64,000 nucleotides of DNA from Streptomyces sp. CB01580 (GTDB lineage Bacteria > Actinomycetota > Actinomycetes > Streptomycetales > Streptomycetaceae): the NCBI RefSeq assembly GCF_001905795.1, contig NZ_LIXJ01000019.1:62001-126000 (forward strand). The letters run 5' to 3'. A program made the translations under genes and the position numbers. How positions within the stretch are numbered: the stretch's first letter is position 1; each line of letters opens with the position of its first letter. Positions 29,788 to 38,712 of the stretch are shown in pieces. The notes beneath the pieces are model-generated. The model did no database searches and was not told where the DNA came from. It was given only the letters and a program-made list of their open reading frames with translations.

Positions 29788-30894
29788 GTGACGCACCCGT
29801 TCCTCGACCTCGCCCCGCTCACCGCCGCGCGCTTCGCGGCCATCGAGCAGCGGGTGGCCGGCCTCCTGACCACCGAGCAGGACGTCGTCATCATGCAGGG
29901 CGAGGCGCTGCTCCCGCTCGAAGGCTGCATCCGGGGCGGTGCCCGGCCCGGTTCGACCGCGCTGAACGTCGTCACCGGTCCGTACGGGCAGACCTTCGGG
30001 AACTGGCTGCGGGACTGCGGCGCCGAGGTCGTCGACCTGGCGGTCCCGTTCCACACCGCGGTCACCGCCGACCAGGTCGCGCGGGCGCTGGACGAACACC
30101 CGGAGATCGACTTCGTCTCCCTGGTCCACGCCGAGGCGGCGACGGGCAACACCAATCCGGTCGCGGAGATCGGCGAGGTCGTCCGCGCGCACGGGGCGCT
30201 GTTCATGCTGGACGCCGTCGCCTCGGTGGGCGCCGAGCCGCTGCTGCCCGACGCGTGGGGCGTCGACCTCTGCGTGATCGGCGCCCAGAAGGCGATGGGC
30301 GGCCCGGCCGGGGTGTCGGCGGTGTCGGTGAGCGGGCGCGCCTGGGAGCGGATCGCGGCCAACCCGAGGGCCCCGCGCCGCTCGTACCTCTCGCTGCTGG
30401 ACTGGAAGGAGCGCTGGATCGACGGTGGCCGCAAGGCGCTGCTACACGCCCCCGCCCAGCTGGAGATGCTGGCCCTGGAGGCGTGCGTGGACCGGATCGA
30501 GAACGAGGGTCTGGACGCGCTGATGGCCCGGCACGCCTCGGCCGCCGCGGCGACGCGCGCGGGCGCGCGGGCGCTCGGCGGCGGGCTGACGCCGTACGTC
30601 CACGAGGCGAGGGACGCGGCGCCGGTCGCGACGACCCTGCGCGCGCCCGAGGGGGCGGACGCGGCGGAGCTGGTCGCCCGGGCGCTGGCGGCCGATCCTT
30701 CGCTGCCGCTGATCGCGGGCGGGGGTGCGTTGTCCAAGGAGATGATCCGGGTCAATCACTACGGTGTGGACGCGACGCGGGGCGCGGTGCAGTCCTCGCT
30801 CGCGGCCCTGGGGGCGGCGCTGGCCGACACGGGCCGGCAGGTCGATTTCGAAACTGCCCGCAAGGCCGTTTCGGAAACCTGGCCGAGCGCATAA
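29788..30894 (+). CDS. PLP-dependent alanine-glyoxylate-type aminotransferase
   Basis: A fold-type I class V aminotransferase. The PLP lysine is K168 in IGAQKAMGGPAG; the ring-stacking aspartate is in FMLDAVASVGAEP. The N-terminal VVTGPYGQTFGNW and the C-terminal MIRVNHYG fit the alanine-glyoxylate/serine-pyruvate group. The GTG at 29788 is preceded by GAAGAGAG. Its 368 aa are normal. A strong hairpin follows at 30925. No neighbouring pathway explains its substrate. Confidence 0.82.
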   Translation: MTHPFLDLAPLTAARFAAIEQRVAGLLTTEQDVVIMQGEALLPLEGCIRGGARPGSTALNVVTGPYGQTFGNWLRDCGAEVVDLAVPFHTAVTADQVARALDEHPEIDFVSLVHAEAATGNTNPVAEIGEVVRAHGALFMLDAVASVGAEPLLPDAWGVDLCVIGAQKAMGGPAGVSAVSVSGRAWERIAANPRAPRRSYLSLLDWKERWIDGGRKALLHAPAQLEMLALEACVDRIENEGLDALMARHASAAAATRAGARALGGGLTPYVHEARDAAPVATTLRAPEGADAAELVARALAADPSLPLIAGGGALSKEMIRVNHYGVDATRGAVQSSLAALGAALADTGRQVDFETARKAVSETWPSA

Positions 30895-30924
30895 ATACGC
30901 GCCGTTCGCGCGATATTCCATAAA

Positions 30925-30960
30925 TGCGGGGAGCTGCTTTATCCAGGGCAGCTCCCCGCA
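30925..30960 (+). terminator. Strong hairpin terminator
   Basis: A perfect 13-bp stem, TGCGGGGAGCTGC with its complement, a 10-nt loop and a TTCTTCT tract after it. It lies 30 nt past the aminotransferase stop and isolates the ectoine operon downstream. Confidence 0.85.
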
Positions 30961-31198
30961 TTCTTCTGCCCGCTTTCCCCGACCCTAAACACCCGACTTC
31001 CGAGGGACTTCTCCCTGCACCGATCCACACAATTCCGTTGCGTGATCCGAGAGTTACGACCTTGTGACCGACTCCACAACGCGACCGTAATGCCGGATAA
31101 AATGGCCTCAAAACGGTGGAAAGCGCAGCCCGGTCGCGCCAGTGCACGCGCCCGCGTGATAACACAGGCGATCTTCCTGCCCAACCCCTCACGTCGAT

Positions 31199-31233
31199 GC
31201 AATTTGAGAATTTGCTGGGTAAATTCAATTTGC
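31199..31233 (+). promoter_or_regulatory. AT-rich repeat cluster at the ectA start
   Basis: AATTTG occurs at 31201-31206, 31209-31214 and 31227-31232, and GAATTT/AAATTC form an inverted repeat at 31208-31226. TAAATT at 31220 fits the TAnnnT -10 pattern. This would put the start of transcription at or just before ATG 31234, which lacks a Shine-Dalgarno, so a leaderless ectA message is possible. The rest of 30961-31198 shows no gene. Confidence 0.4.
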
Positions 31234-31764
31234 ATGACCGCCGCACCAGCAGATTTTGCACGTGCCCGAAGTGAATTCCTCGACATCGACACCCCACGAG
31301 TGGAGGACGGAGCCGCGATCTGGCGCATCGCCCGCGACTCCGAGGTCCTGGACCTCAACTCCTCGTACAGCTACCTGCTGTGGTGCCGTGACTTCGCCGC
31401 CACCTCCGTGGTGGCCCGCGACGGTTCCGGCGAGCCCGTCGCCTTCGTGACGGGCTACCTCCGGCCGGACCGCCCCGGGACGCTCGTCGTCTGGCAGGTG
31501 GCCGTCGACCGCGCCCACCGCGGATCCGGACTGGCGGGAAGGCTGCTGGACGCGCTGACCTCGCGGGTCGCCGACGCGCGGAGCCTGTCCCACGTCGAGA
31601 CGACCATCACCCCGGACAACACCGCGTCGGACCGGCTGTTCACCTCGTACGCGCGACGCCACGCGGTCGCCCTGGAGCGCGAGGTGCTCTTCGACGGCGA
31701 ACTGTTCCCCGAGGGAACGCATCTGCCCGAAGTCCTGTACCGCATCGGCCCGTTCCCCTCCTGA
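31234..31764 (+). CDS. ectA: L-2,4-diaminobutyrate N-acetyltransferase (EctA)
   Basis: A GNAT-fold enzyme that acetylates diaminobutyrate, the second step of ectoine synthesis. The DxNSxYxYLLW-like segment (DLNSSYSYLLWCRDF) and VWQVAVDRAHRGSGLAGRLL (the acetyl-CoA loop) identify it. Its 176 aa are typical. The start MTAAPADF at 31234 matches the usual length; the ORF extends upstream to 31042 but that part is AT-rich non-coding. It is the first gene of ectABCD, 55 nt before ectB. Confidence 0.94.
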   Translation: MTAAPADFARARSEFLDIDTPRVEDGAAIWRIARDSEVLDLNSSYSYLLWCRDFAATSVVARDGSGEPVAFVTGYLRPDRPGTLVVWQVAVDRAHRGSGLAGRLLDALTSRVADARSLSHVETTITPDNTASDRLFTSYARRHAVALEREVLFDGELFPEGTHLPEVLYRIGPFPS

Positions 31765-31819
31765 GCGATCCGGAACGCATGACGCCACCCGTCACCCCCC
31801 TCAAGCAGGAGAACCCCCT

Positions 31820-33088
31820 GTGACCATCACCCCGCCCGCGCTGAGCGTCTTCGAGACCCTGGAGTCGGAGGTACGGAGCTACTGCCGCGGCTGGCCCGCG
31901 GTGTTCGACCGTGCGCAGGGCTCCCGTCTGACCGACGAGGACGGCCACGACTACCTCGACTTCTTCGCCGGCGCGGGATCCCTCAACTACGGCCACAACA
32001 ACCCCGTGCTGAAACGCGCGTTGATCGACTACGTCGAGCGCGACGGGATCACCCACGGCCTCGACATGGCCACCACCGCGAAACGCGCCTTCCTGGAGTC
32101 CTTCCAGCACCATGTGCTGCGCCCGCGCGACCTCCCGTACAAGGTGATGTTCCCCGGTCCCACCGGCACCAACGCGGTCGAGGCGGCGCTGAAGCTGGCC
32201 CGCAAGGTGAAGGGGCGCGAGTCGATCGTCTCGTTCACCAACGCGTTCCACGGCATGTCGCTGGGCTCCCTGGCCGTCACCGGCAACGCGTTCAAGCGGG
32301 CCGGGGCCGGCATCCCGCTGGTGCACGGGACCCCGATGCCGTTCGACAACTACCTCGACGGCCGGGTGCCCGACTTCCTCTGGTTCGAACGGCTCCTGGA
32401 GGACCAGGGGTCGGGTCTCAACCAGCCCGCCGCCGTGATCGTCGAGACGGTGCAGGGCGAGGGCGGCATCAACGTGGCGCGCGCCGAGTGGCTGCGGGCG
32501 CTCGCCGACCTGTGCCGGCGCCGCGACATGCTGCTGATCGTCGACGACATCCAGATGGGGTGCGGGCGCACGGGGGCCTTCTTCTCGTTCGAGGAGGCCG
32601 GCATCGTCCCCGACATCGTCACCCTGTCGAAGTCCATCAGCGGCTACGGACTGCCCATGTCGCTCTGCCTGTTCAGGCCGGAGCTGGACATCTGGGGGCC
32701 GGGCGAGCACAACGGAACGTTCCGCGGCAACAACCCGGCGTTCGTCACGGCCGCCGCCGCGCTGGACGCCTACTGGGCGGACGGCCAGATGGAGAAGCAG
32801 ACCCTGGCCCGGGGCGAGCAGGTCGAACAGGCGCTCCTCGCCATCTGCGACGAACACGCCGGGCTCGGCGCGCGGTACCGGGGCCGCGGTCTGGTCTGGG
32901 GGGTGGAGTTCGCAGACACCTCGCGCGCCGCCGCGGTCTGCGCCCGCGCGTTCGAACTGGGCCTCCTGGTCGAGACCTCCGGTCCGCAGAGCGAGGTCGT
33001 GAAGCTGCTGCCGCCACTGACCGTCACTCCCGAGGAACTGGACGAGGGGCTGCGCACACTGGCCCGCGCGATCCGCGAGACGGCCTGA
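31820..33088 (+). CDS. ectB: Diaminobutyrate-2-oxoglutarate transaminase (EctB)
   Basis: A class III PLP aminotransferase that makes L-2,4-diaminobutyrate from aspartate semialdehyde, the first ectoine step. Features are FFAGAGSLNYGHNNP, PGPTGTNAVEAALK, the DDIQMGCGRTG aspartate block and PLP lysine K271 in TLSKSISGYG. Its 422 aa are typical. The GTG start has AGGAGAACCCCCT before it. It is followed by a 164-nt gap before ectC that is rich in GTACGG/CCGTAC motifs. Confidence 0.96.
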   Translation: MTITPPALSVFETLESEVRSYCRGWPAVFDRAQGSRLTDEDGHDYLDFFAGAGSLNYGHNNPVLKRALIDYVERDGITHGLDMATTAKRAFLESFQHHVLRPRDLPYKVMFPGPTGTNAVEAALKLARKVKGRESIVSFTNAFHGMSLGSLAVTGNAFKRAGAGIPLVHGTPMPFDNYLDGRVPDFLWFERLLEDQGSGLNQPAAVIVETVQGEGGINVARAEWLRALADLCRRRDMLLIVDDIQMGCGRTGAFFSFEEAGIVPDIVTLSKSISGYGLPMSLCLFRPELDIWGPGEHNGTFRGNNPAFVTAAAALDAYWADGQMEKQTLARGEQVEQALLAICDEHAGLGARYRGRGLVWGVEFADTSRAAAVCARAFELGLLVETSGPQSEVVKLLPPLTVTPEELDEGLRTLARAIRETA

Positions 33089-33252
33089 GCCCCCGGGCCG
33101 CACCGGTACGGGACGCGTCGGATCCCGCCCCGTACCGGACCGGCCCGCACCGTCCCGCAGTTCCCCGGTCCGGCCGCGAGGGCGAGTCCCGTACCGGCCG
33201 GCACCGTACAGAGAACCGAGCACAGAGAACAGAGAAAGGCGACCCACCCACC

Positions 33253-33651
33253 GTGATCGTCCGATCCTTCAGCGACATCGAGAACACCGACCGGCACGTG
33301 AAGGCCGCTTCCGGCACCTGGGAGAGCAAGCGCATCGTGCTCGCGCAGGAGAAGGTCGGCTTCTCCCTCCACGAGACCATCATGTACGCGGGCACCGAGA
33401 CGACCATGTGGTACGCGAACCACATCGAGGCCGTCCTGTGCGTCGAGGGCGAGGCCGAACTCACCGACGAGGAGACCGGCGAGAAGCACTGGATCGCCCC
33501 CGGCACGATGTACCTGCTGGACGGCCACGAGCGCCACACCATGCGGCCGAAGACCGACTTCCGCTGCGTCTGCGTCTTCAACCCGCCGGTCACCGGACGG
33601 GAGGAACACGACGAGAACGGCGTCTACCCGCTGCTGACCGAGGAGGGCTGA
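33253..33651 (+). CDS. ectC: Ectoine synthase (EctC)
   Basis: A cupin-fold lyase that closes N-gamma-acetyl-diaminobutyrate into ectoine. It has the typical N-terminus VRSFSDIENTDRHVKA, a cupin core with YANHIEAVLCVEGEAEL, and LLDGHERHTMRPKTDFRCVC. Its 132 aa are typical. The GTG start is preceded by GAAAGGCGACCCACCCACC. It lies 5 nt before ectD. Confidence 0.96.
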   Translation: MIVRSFSDIENTDRHVKAASGTWESKRIVLAQEKVGFSLHETIMYAGTETTMWYANHIEAVLCVEGEAELTDEETGEKHWIAPGTMYLLDGHERHTMRPKTDFRCVCVFNPPVTGREEHDENGVYPLLTEEG

Positions 33652-33656
33652 ACCCC

Positions 33657-34574
33657 ATGACCACCGACGCACACACGGACGTACGCACCGGCGCGCGCCC
33701 CGACCTCTACCCCACGCGCGGCACGGCCGAGATGGTCACCCCCCGGCAGGACCCGGTCGTCTGGTCCGCACCCGGCGCCCCGGGGCCGATCGCCGTGAAG
33801 GACCTCCAGGACTTCGACCGCGACGGCTTCCTCACCGTGGACCGGCTGATCGCCCCGGACGAGGTCGCCACCTGCCGCGCCGAGCTGGACCGGCTGATCG
33901 CCGACCCCGCGGTGCGTGCCGACGAGCGCTCGGTGATCGAGCCGAAGTCGCAGAAGGTCCGGTCGGTCTTCGAGGTCCACCGGATCAGCGAGGTCTTCGC
34001 CCGGCTGGTCGCCGACGAGCGGGTGGTGGGCCGGGCCCGTCAGATCCTCGGCTCGGACGTGTACGTCCACCAGTCCCGGATCAACGTGAAGCCGGGGTTC
34101 GGCGCCTCGGGGTTCTACTGGCACTCGGACTTCGAGACCTGGCACGCCGAGGACGGTCTGCCGCGCATGCGGACGGTGTCCGTGTCGATCGCGCTGACCG
34201 AGAACCACGACACCAACGGCGGGCTGATGATCATGCCCGGTTCGCACAGGTCGTTCCTCGGCTGCGCCGGCGCGACCCCGCAGGACAACTACAAGCAGTC
34301 CCTGCGCATGCAGGACGCCGGCACCCCGTCCGACGAGGCGCTGACCGGGCTGGCCGACCGGCACGGCATCAAGCTCTTCACGGGAGCGGCGGGCTCGGCG
34401 ACCTGGTTCGACTGCAACTGCATGCACGGCTCGGGCGACAACATCACCCCGTATCCGCGCAGCAACGTGTTCATCGTCTTCAACAGCTTGGAGAACGCCG
34501 CCGAGGAGCCGTTCGCGGCACCGGAGCGGCGTCCGGAGTTCATCGGGGCACGGGACTTCACGCCGGTGGGGTGA
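33657..34574 (+). CDS. ectD: Ectoine 5-hydroxylase (EctD)
   Basis: An Fe(II)/2-oxoglutarate dioxygenase that makes 5-hydroxyectoine. The iron triad is H156-x-D158 in FYWHSDFETWH and H257 in NCMHGSGDN. The family signature FHWHSDFETWH-like block and the PGSHRSFLGCAG segment confirm it over other PhyH proteins. Its 305 aa are typical. ATG 33657 follows the ectC stop closely (GAGGAGGGCTGAACCCC). It is the last gene of the operon; a very strong hairpin follows. Confidence 0.96.
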   Translation: MTTDAHTDVRTGARPDLYPTRGTAEMVTPRQDPVVWSAPGAPGPIAVKDLQDFDRDGFLTVDRLIAPDEVATCRAELDRLIADPAVRADERSVIEPKSQKVRSVFEVHRISEVFARLVADERVVGRARQILGSDVYVHQSRINVKPGFGASGFYWHSDFETWHAEDGLPRMRTVSVSIALTENHDTNGGLMIMPGSHRSFLGCAGATPQDNYKQSLRMQDAGTPSDEALTGLADRHGIKLFTGAAGSATWFDCNCMHGSGDNITPYPRSNVFIVFNSLENAAEEPFAAPERRPEFIGARDFTPVG

Positions 34575-34596
34575 CGCCCCCGGCGGGCCGGACCGG

Positions 34597-34632
34597 GCGC
34601 GGGGCGGGGGCGCGAACGCCCCCGCCCCGCGC
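34597..34632 (+). terminator. ectABCD terminator, 16-bp perfect hairpin
   Basis: The arm GCGCGGGGCGGGGGCG pairs fully with its complement across a CGAA loop, 22 nt after the ectD stop. This is the strongest simple hairpin in the window. Confidence 0.88.
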
Positions 34633-34678
34633 GCAATTCGATGGACCGGGACGGTCGTCGGCGTCGACAGTGGGGACC

Positions 34679-35704
34679 ATGACCTCACTCGTGCGGCACA
34701 TCACGATCGACTGCGCCGACGCCTACGGACTGGCCCGTTTCTGGTCCGAGGTGCTCGGCGCCCCGCCGGCCGACGACGCCGCCCCCGGTGTTCCCGAGGC
34801 CGTCGTCGAGACCCCGGGCGCCGCGCTGCTGTTCATCCGGGTGCCCGAGCCGAAGCGCACCAAGAACCGTCTGCATCTGGACCTCCAGCCGCAGGACCGC
34901 ACCCGCGACCAGGAGGTGGAGCGACTGCTCGCCCTGGGCGCCCGCCTCGTCGCCGACCACCGCGAACCGGACGGGCGGGGCTGGGTGACACTCGCCGACC
35001 CGGAGGGCAACGAACTGTGCGTCGAGCGCAGCGCGGCGCAGCGTGCGGCGTCGGCCGGGATCCGGCCGCCGGTCACCGCGGACGACGTGACCACCGCGGT
35101 CCGTCTCGCGGTCGACGCGTTCCGCGACACCCCGCTCGACGACTGGCGTTCCCCCGCGGGGTCGTTGGAGTGGGACTGCTGGGAGACGGCGGAGCACCTG
35201 AGCGACGATCTCTTCGCCTACGCCGTCCAGTTGGGCCCGCGCAGGCCGCCCCTGGACGCATACGTTCCGTACCGCTGGAGCGCGGACCGCGAGGGCGGCC
35301 CGGCGAACGCGGTCCTCGCCGACCGGTCGGCCGGACCGGCGGGACTGCTGGACACGCTGGAGGCGAGCGGCGCGCTGCTCGCGGCGATGGTACGGACGGC
35401 CTCGCCCGAGGTCAGGGCGTACCACCCCTCCGGGCTGTCCGACCCGGAGGGCTTCGCGGCCATGGGCGTCGTGGAGACACTGGTGCACGCGCACGACCTC
35501 GCCGCGGGCCTGGGAGTGCCCTGGGCGCCGCCCGCCGGTCTCTGCGACCGGGTGCTGGCCCGGCTGTTCCCGGACGCGCCGAAGGACGCCGACCGATGGG
35601 CGGTGCTGCTCTGGGCCACCGGGCGCGCCGGGCTGCCGGGCCGCCCCCGGCTCGGCTCCTGGCGGTGGTACGGCGCGCCGCCCGCGGAATCCGGGCGGGA
35701 GTGA
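34679..35704 (+). CDS. VOC (glyoxalase-like) domain fused to a maleylpyruvate isomerase/DinB-like domain
   Basis: A two-domain protein of 341 aa. Residues 1 to about 115 are a VOC fold: RHITIDCADAYGLARFWSEVLG at the start and WVTLADPEGNELCVE at the end. From about 128 on, a DinB/mycothiol-dependent isomerase-like helical bundle has DDWRSPAGSLEWDCWETAEHLSDD-type residues and a late VVETLVHAHDLAAGLG histidine pair. Such bundles bind a metal and use mycothiol in actinobacteria. The start ATG follows GTGGGGACC. The reaction is unknown; detoxification is a guess. It is convergent with the sensor phosphatase. Confidence 0.75.
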   Translation: MTSLVRHITIDCADAYGLARFWSEVLGAPPADDAAPGVPEAVVETPGAALLFIRVPEPKRTKNRLHLDLQPQDRTRDQEVERLLALGARLVADHREPDGRGWVTLADPEGNELCVERSAAQRAASAGIRPPVTADDVTTAVRLAVDAFRDTPLDDWRSPAGSLEWDCWETAEHLSDDLFAYAVQLGPRRPPLDAYVPYRWSADREGGPANAVLADRSAGPAGLLDTLEASGALLAAMVRTASPEVRAYHPSGLSDPEGFAAMGVVETLVHAHDLAAGLGVPWAPPAGLCDRVLARLFPDAPKDADRWAVLLWATGRAGLPGRPRLGSWRWYGAPPAESGRE

Positions 35705-35782
35705 CGGGGTGGCGGGAGTACCGGCCGGGGGTAGCGGGCCGTGGCGGAAAGGCGCGCCCCTCGGGGCTCGTCGGCGCGGCGC

Positions 35783-38512
35783 TCAGAGCTCCACGCCGAA
35801 GACGTCCGGCCACACCGTGCCGTCCGCGCCCCCGCCGGCCCGGGTCAGCGACAGCTCCGCCCAGATGACCTTTCCCTGCGGCGTGTAACGGGTGCCCCAG
35901 CGTTCGGCCACTCTGGCGACGAGGAACAGACCACGGCCTCCTTCGTCCATCAGAGCGGCGTCGCGCAGATGGGGCGAGGTGCTGCTGGCGTCGGCCACCT
36001 CGCAGGTCAGGGTGCGGTCGTACAGCAGTCGTACGGTGACCGGCGCGGAGCCGTAGCGGATGGCATTGGTGATCAACTCACTGAGGACCAGCTCCATCGG
36101 GAACGCGAGCGCGGGCAGGCCCCAGTCGTCGAGCTTCCGGGCCGTGGCGGCGCGCATCCCCGCCACCGCGGCGGGGTCGAAGGGTACGTCCCAGTCGGCG
36201 ACGCGGTCGGGCGGGATCGCCCGCGTCCGGGCGATGAGCAGCGCCACGTCGTCCTTCGGCCGACTGGGCAGGAGCGCGTCGAGCACCGCCTGGCAGCTGG
36301 CCTCCGGCGATCGGTCGGGGTGGCCCGCCAGGGCCTGGCGCAGCAGCTCGATCCCCACGTCGATGTCCCGGGTCCGGTCCTCGATGAGCCCGTCGGTGTA
36401 GAGGACGAACTGCGTGCCCTCCGCAACCGTCAGTTCCGCGGTCTCGAACGGCATGCCGCCCAGGCCCAGGGGCGGGCCGACCGGCAGGTCGGGGAAGGAC
36501 ACGTCGCCGTCGGGCCGGACCAGCGCGGGCGGGGGATGTCCGGCCCGCGCCACGGCGCAGTGGCGGGAGACGGGGTCGTAGATCACGTAGAGGCAGGTGG
36601 CTCCCATGACGCCCGCGGCGACGGCGGTCTGCGCCTCCTCCTGGTCGATGCGCGCGACCAGGTCGTCGAGGTGGCCGAGGATCTCGTCGGGCGGCAGGTC
36701 GAGGGTGGAGAAGTTGTGCACGGCCGTGCGCAGCCGTCCCATCGTGGCGGCCGCGTGCAGGCCGTGGCCGACGACGTCCCCGACGACCAGCGCCACGCGG
36801 CTGCCCGGGAGCGGGATCACGTCGAACCAGTCGCCGCTCACCCCGGAGATCGCGGGCAGGTAGCGATGGGCGACCTCGAGCGCGCTCTGTTCGGGCAGGG
36901 CCCTCGGGAGCAGGCTTCGCTGCAGTGTCACGGCCATGCCGTGCTCACGGGTGTAGCGGCGGGCGTTGTCGATGCTGACGGCCGCCCGGGCCACCAGTTC
37001 CTCGGCCAGGGACAGATCGTCCTCGTCGAACGGCTCGGGCTTCCCGGAGCGCCAGAAGTTGGCCATGCCCAGGATGACGCCCCGTGCCTGGAGGGGCACC
37101 GTGATCAGGGAGTGGATGCCGTAGTCGACGATCCTCCGGGTCAGCTCCGGGTCCTGGGCGAGCCAGCCGGGCGCGGCGGACAGGTCGGGCACCAGCTCCG
37201 GCCTGCCGGTGGCGAAGGCCCGTGCCTGCGGGGTGGAGGGGAGGAAGCTGGTCAGGCGGCCGGGGCTGTAGAGGGGGTGGTCGTCCCGGACACCGTGGAC
37301 GGCGGTGCGGCGCATGTCAGCGTTCGTACCGGTCGGCTCGTCCCCCCGCAGGACCGGGTCGGCCAGGTCGACGGTGGCGAAGTCGGCCAGTCGGGGGACT
37401 GCGACCTCGGCCAGCTCCTCGGCCGTGCTCACCACGTCGAGGCTGGTTCCGATGCCGAGGCCGGCGTCGTACAGCAGCCGCAGCCGCTCGCGGGCGCTCT
37501 CCGCCCTGCCGGACAGCGCCCGCAGTTCCGTGGAGTCACGCAGGGTCACGACCGTCCCCTTGGGTCCGCCGTGACGGTCCGTGGTCCGTTGGTTGACCGC
37601 GAGCAGCCTGTCCCCCACGAGGTGCACCTCGTCCGTGGCCGTGCGCCCCGAGGTCAGCAGTGCTGCCATGCCGGGGTCGAGACCGGGCACCTCCGAGATG
37701 TGCCGCCCCTCGGCGTCGAGCGGCAGGTCGAGCAGCCGTCTGGCCTCGTCGTTGGCCAGCAGCAGCCGGCCGTCGTTCCCGACGATGAGCACGCCCTCGC
37801 GCACGGAGTGCAGCACCGCGTCGTGGTGCTCGTACATTCGGGTCATCTCGGCCGGGCCGAGCCGGTGGGTCTGCCGCCGCAGCCGCCTGGCCACCAGCGC
37901 CGTCCCGGCCGTGGCCATGGTGAGCGCGGTCGCGCCCGCGCCCAGGATGATCGGGATCTGGCGTGCGACCGCCCCGGTCACGTTCTCGGCCTTCACCCCG
38001 GCGGCCACCAGGCCCACGACCTTGTGCGCGGGATCGCGGACAGGGACGATCGCCTGCACCTCGCGGCCGAGCGGACCGTTGACGCTCTCGGTGTGCACCT
38101 GGCCGGCCAGCGGCGGTCCGATGTCGCCGACGAGCCTCTTCCCGATCAGTTCCGGCCGGGGATGCGTGTAGCGGATCCCCTGCGTGTCCGCCACGACGAT
38201 GAAGTCGACGTCGGCCGCCTTCCGCCCCGCCTCGGTGAGCGGCTGGAGCACCCGGGAGGGATTGGGGACACCCAGCGCGGCCACGACGCCCGGCGCGTGC
38301 GCGAACGTCTGCGCGACGGCGATGCAGCGGCGTCTCGCCTCGGTCTCGCTGTCGTACCGGGACTCCACGACGAGCGCCAGCATCGCGGCGGCCACCAGGA
38401 GCACGACCACGGCCACCTGAAGGGCGAAGACCTGGCCCGCGAGGCTCCGGGGGTACTTGCCCATGAGTGACCGAAGCTGTGCGCTCCGGAATCGGCCGCG
38501 ACGACTGACCAC
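35783..38512 (-). CDS. SpoIIE-type PP2C phosphatase with sensor, PAS, GAF and HATPase domains
   Basis: A 909-aa membrane sensor and regulator. The order is: TM1 (about 26-49), an extracellular CitA/DcuS-like sensor domain (50-185), TM2 (about 186-208), PAS (about 220-330), GAF (about 345-510), SpoIIE PP2C phosphatase (about 530-740, with GDWFDVIPL and GDVVGHGLHAA) and a C-terminal HATPase_c_2 anti-sigma-type kinase (about 770-900, with ELITNAIRYG and GRGLFLVARVAERW). Such proteins act in partner-switching control of sigma factors. I chose GTG 38512 because AAAAAGG lies 5 nt upstream. The upstream extension to 38689 is Arg/Pro-rich and unlikely. The ligand and partners are not visible here. 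Confidence 0.9.
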   Translation of the reverse strand: MVSRRGRFRSAQLRSLMGKYPRSLAGQVFALQVAVVVLLVAAAMLALVVESRYDSETEARRRCIAVAQTFAHAPGVVAALGVPNPSRVLQPLTEAGRKAADVDFIVVADTQGIRYTHPRPELIGKRLVGDIGPPLAGQVHTESVNGPLGREVQAIVPVRDPAHKVVGLVAAGVKAENVTGAVARQIPIILGAGATALTMATAGTALVARRLRRQTHRLGPAEMTRMYEHHDAVLHSVREGVLIVGNDGRLLLANDEARRLLDLPLDAEGRHISEVPGLDPGMAALLTSGRTATDEVHLVGDRLLAVNQRTTDRHGGPKGTVVTLRDSTELRALSGRAESARERLRLLYDAGLGIGTSLDVVSTAEELAEVAVPRLADFATVDLADPVLRGDEPTGTNADMRRTAVHGVRDDHPLYSPGRLTSFLPSTPQARAFATGRPELVPDLSAAPGWLAQDPELTRRIVDYGIHSLITVPLQARGVILGMANFWRSGKPEPFDEDDLSLAEELVARAAVSIDNARRYTREHGMAVTLQRSLLPRALPEQSALEVAHRYLPAISGVSGDWFDVIPLPGSRVALVVGDVVGHGLHAAATMGRLRTAVHNFSTLDLPPDEILGHLDDLVARIDQEEAQTAVAAGVMGATCLYVIYDPVSRHCAVARAGHPPPALVRPDGDVSFPDLPVGPPLGLGGMPFETAELTVAEGTQFVLYTDGLIEDRTRDIDVGIELLRQALAGHPDRSPEASCQAVLDALLPSRPKDDVALLIARTRAIPPDRVADWDVPFDPAAVAGMRAATARKLDDWGLPALAFPMELVLSELITNAIRYGSAPVTVRLLYDRTLTCEVADASSTSPHLRDAALMDEGGRGLFLVARVAERWGTRYTPQGKVIWAELSLTRAGGGADGTVWPDVFGVEL

Positions 38513-38712
38513 ATTGCCCTTTTTAACACCGCGGGGCCGAAGGCGCGTGCGGCGGAGCCGGTCGGCGCCCGCCCGGTGCGGGAGCGCGCGACGACGCCCG
38601 CGCCGGTCCGGCGGCCATGGGGCCGGACCGGCTCCGGGACGCCACGGGTGACGCGGCCGTCCCCCGTCGTGACCGCCCCGTTCACGCAACCGGGTGCGGC
38701 CCCTCGCGGCCG

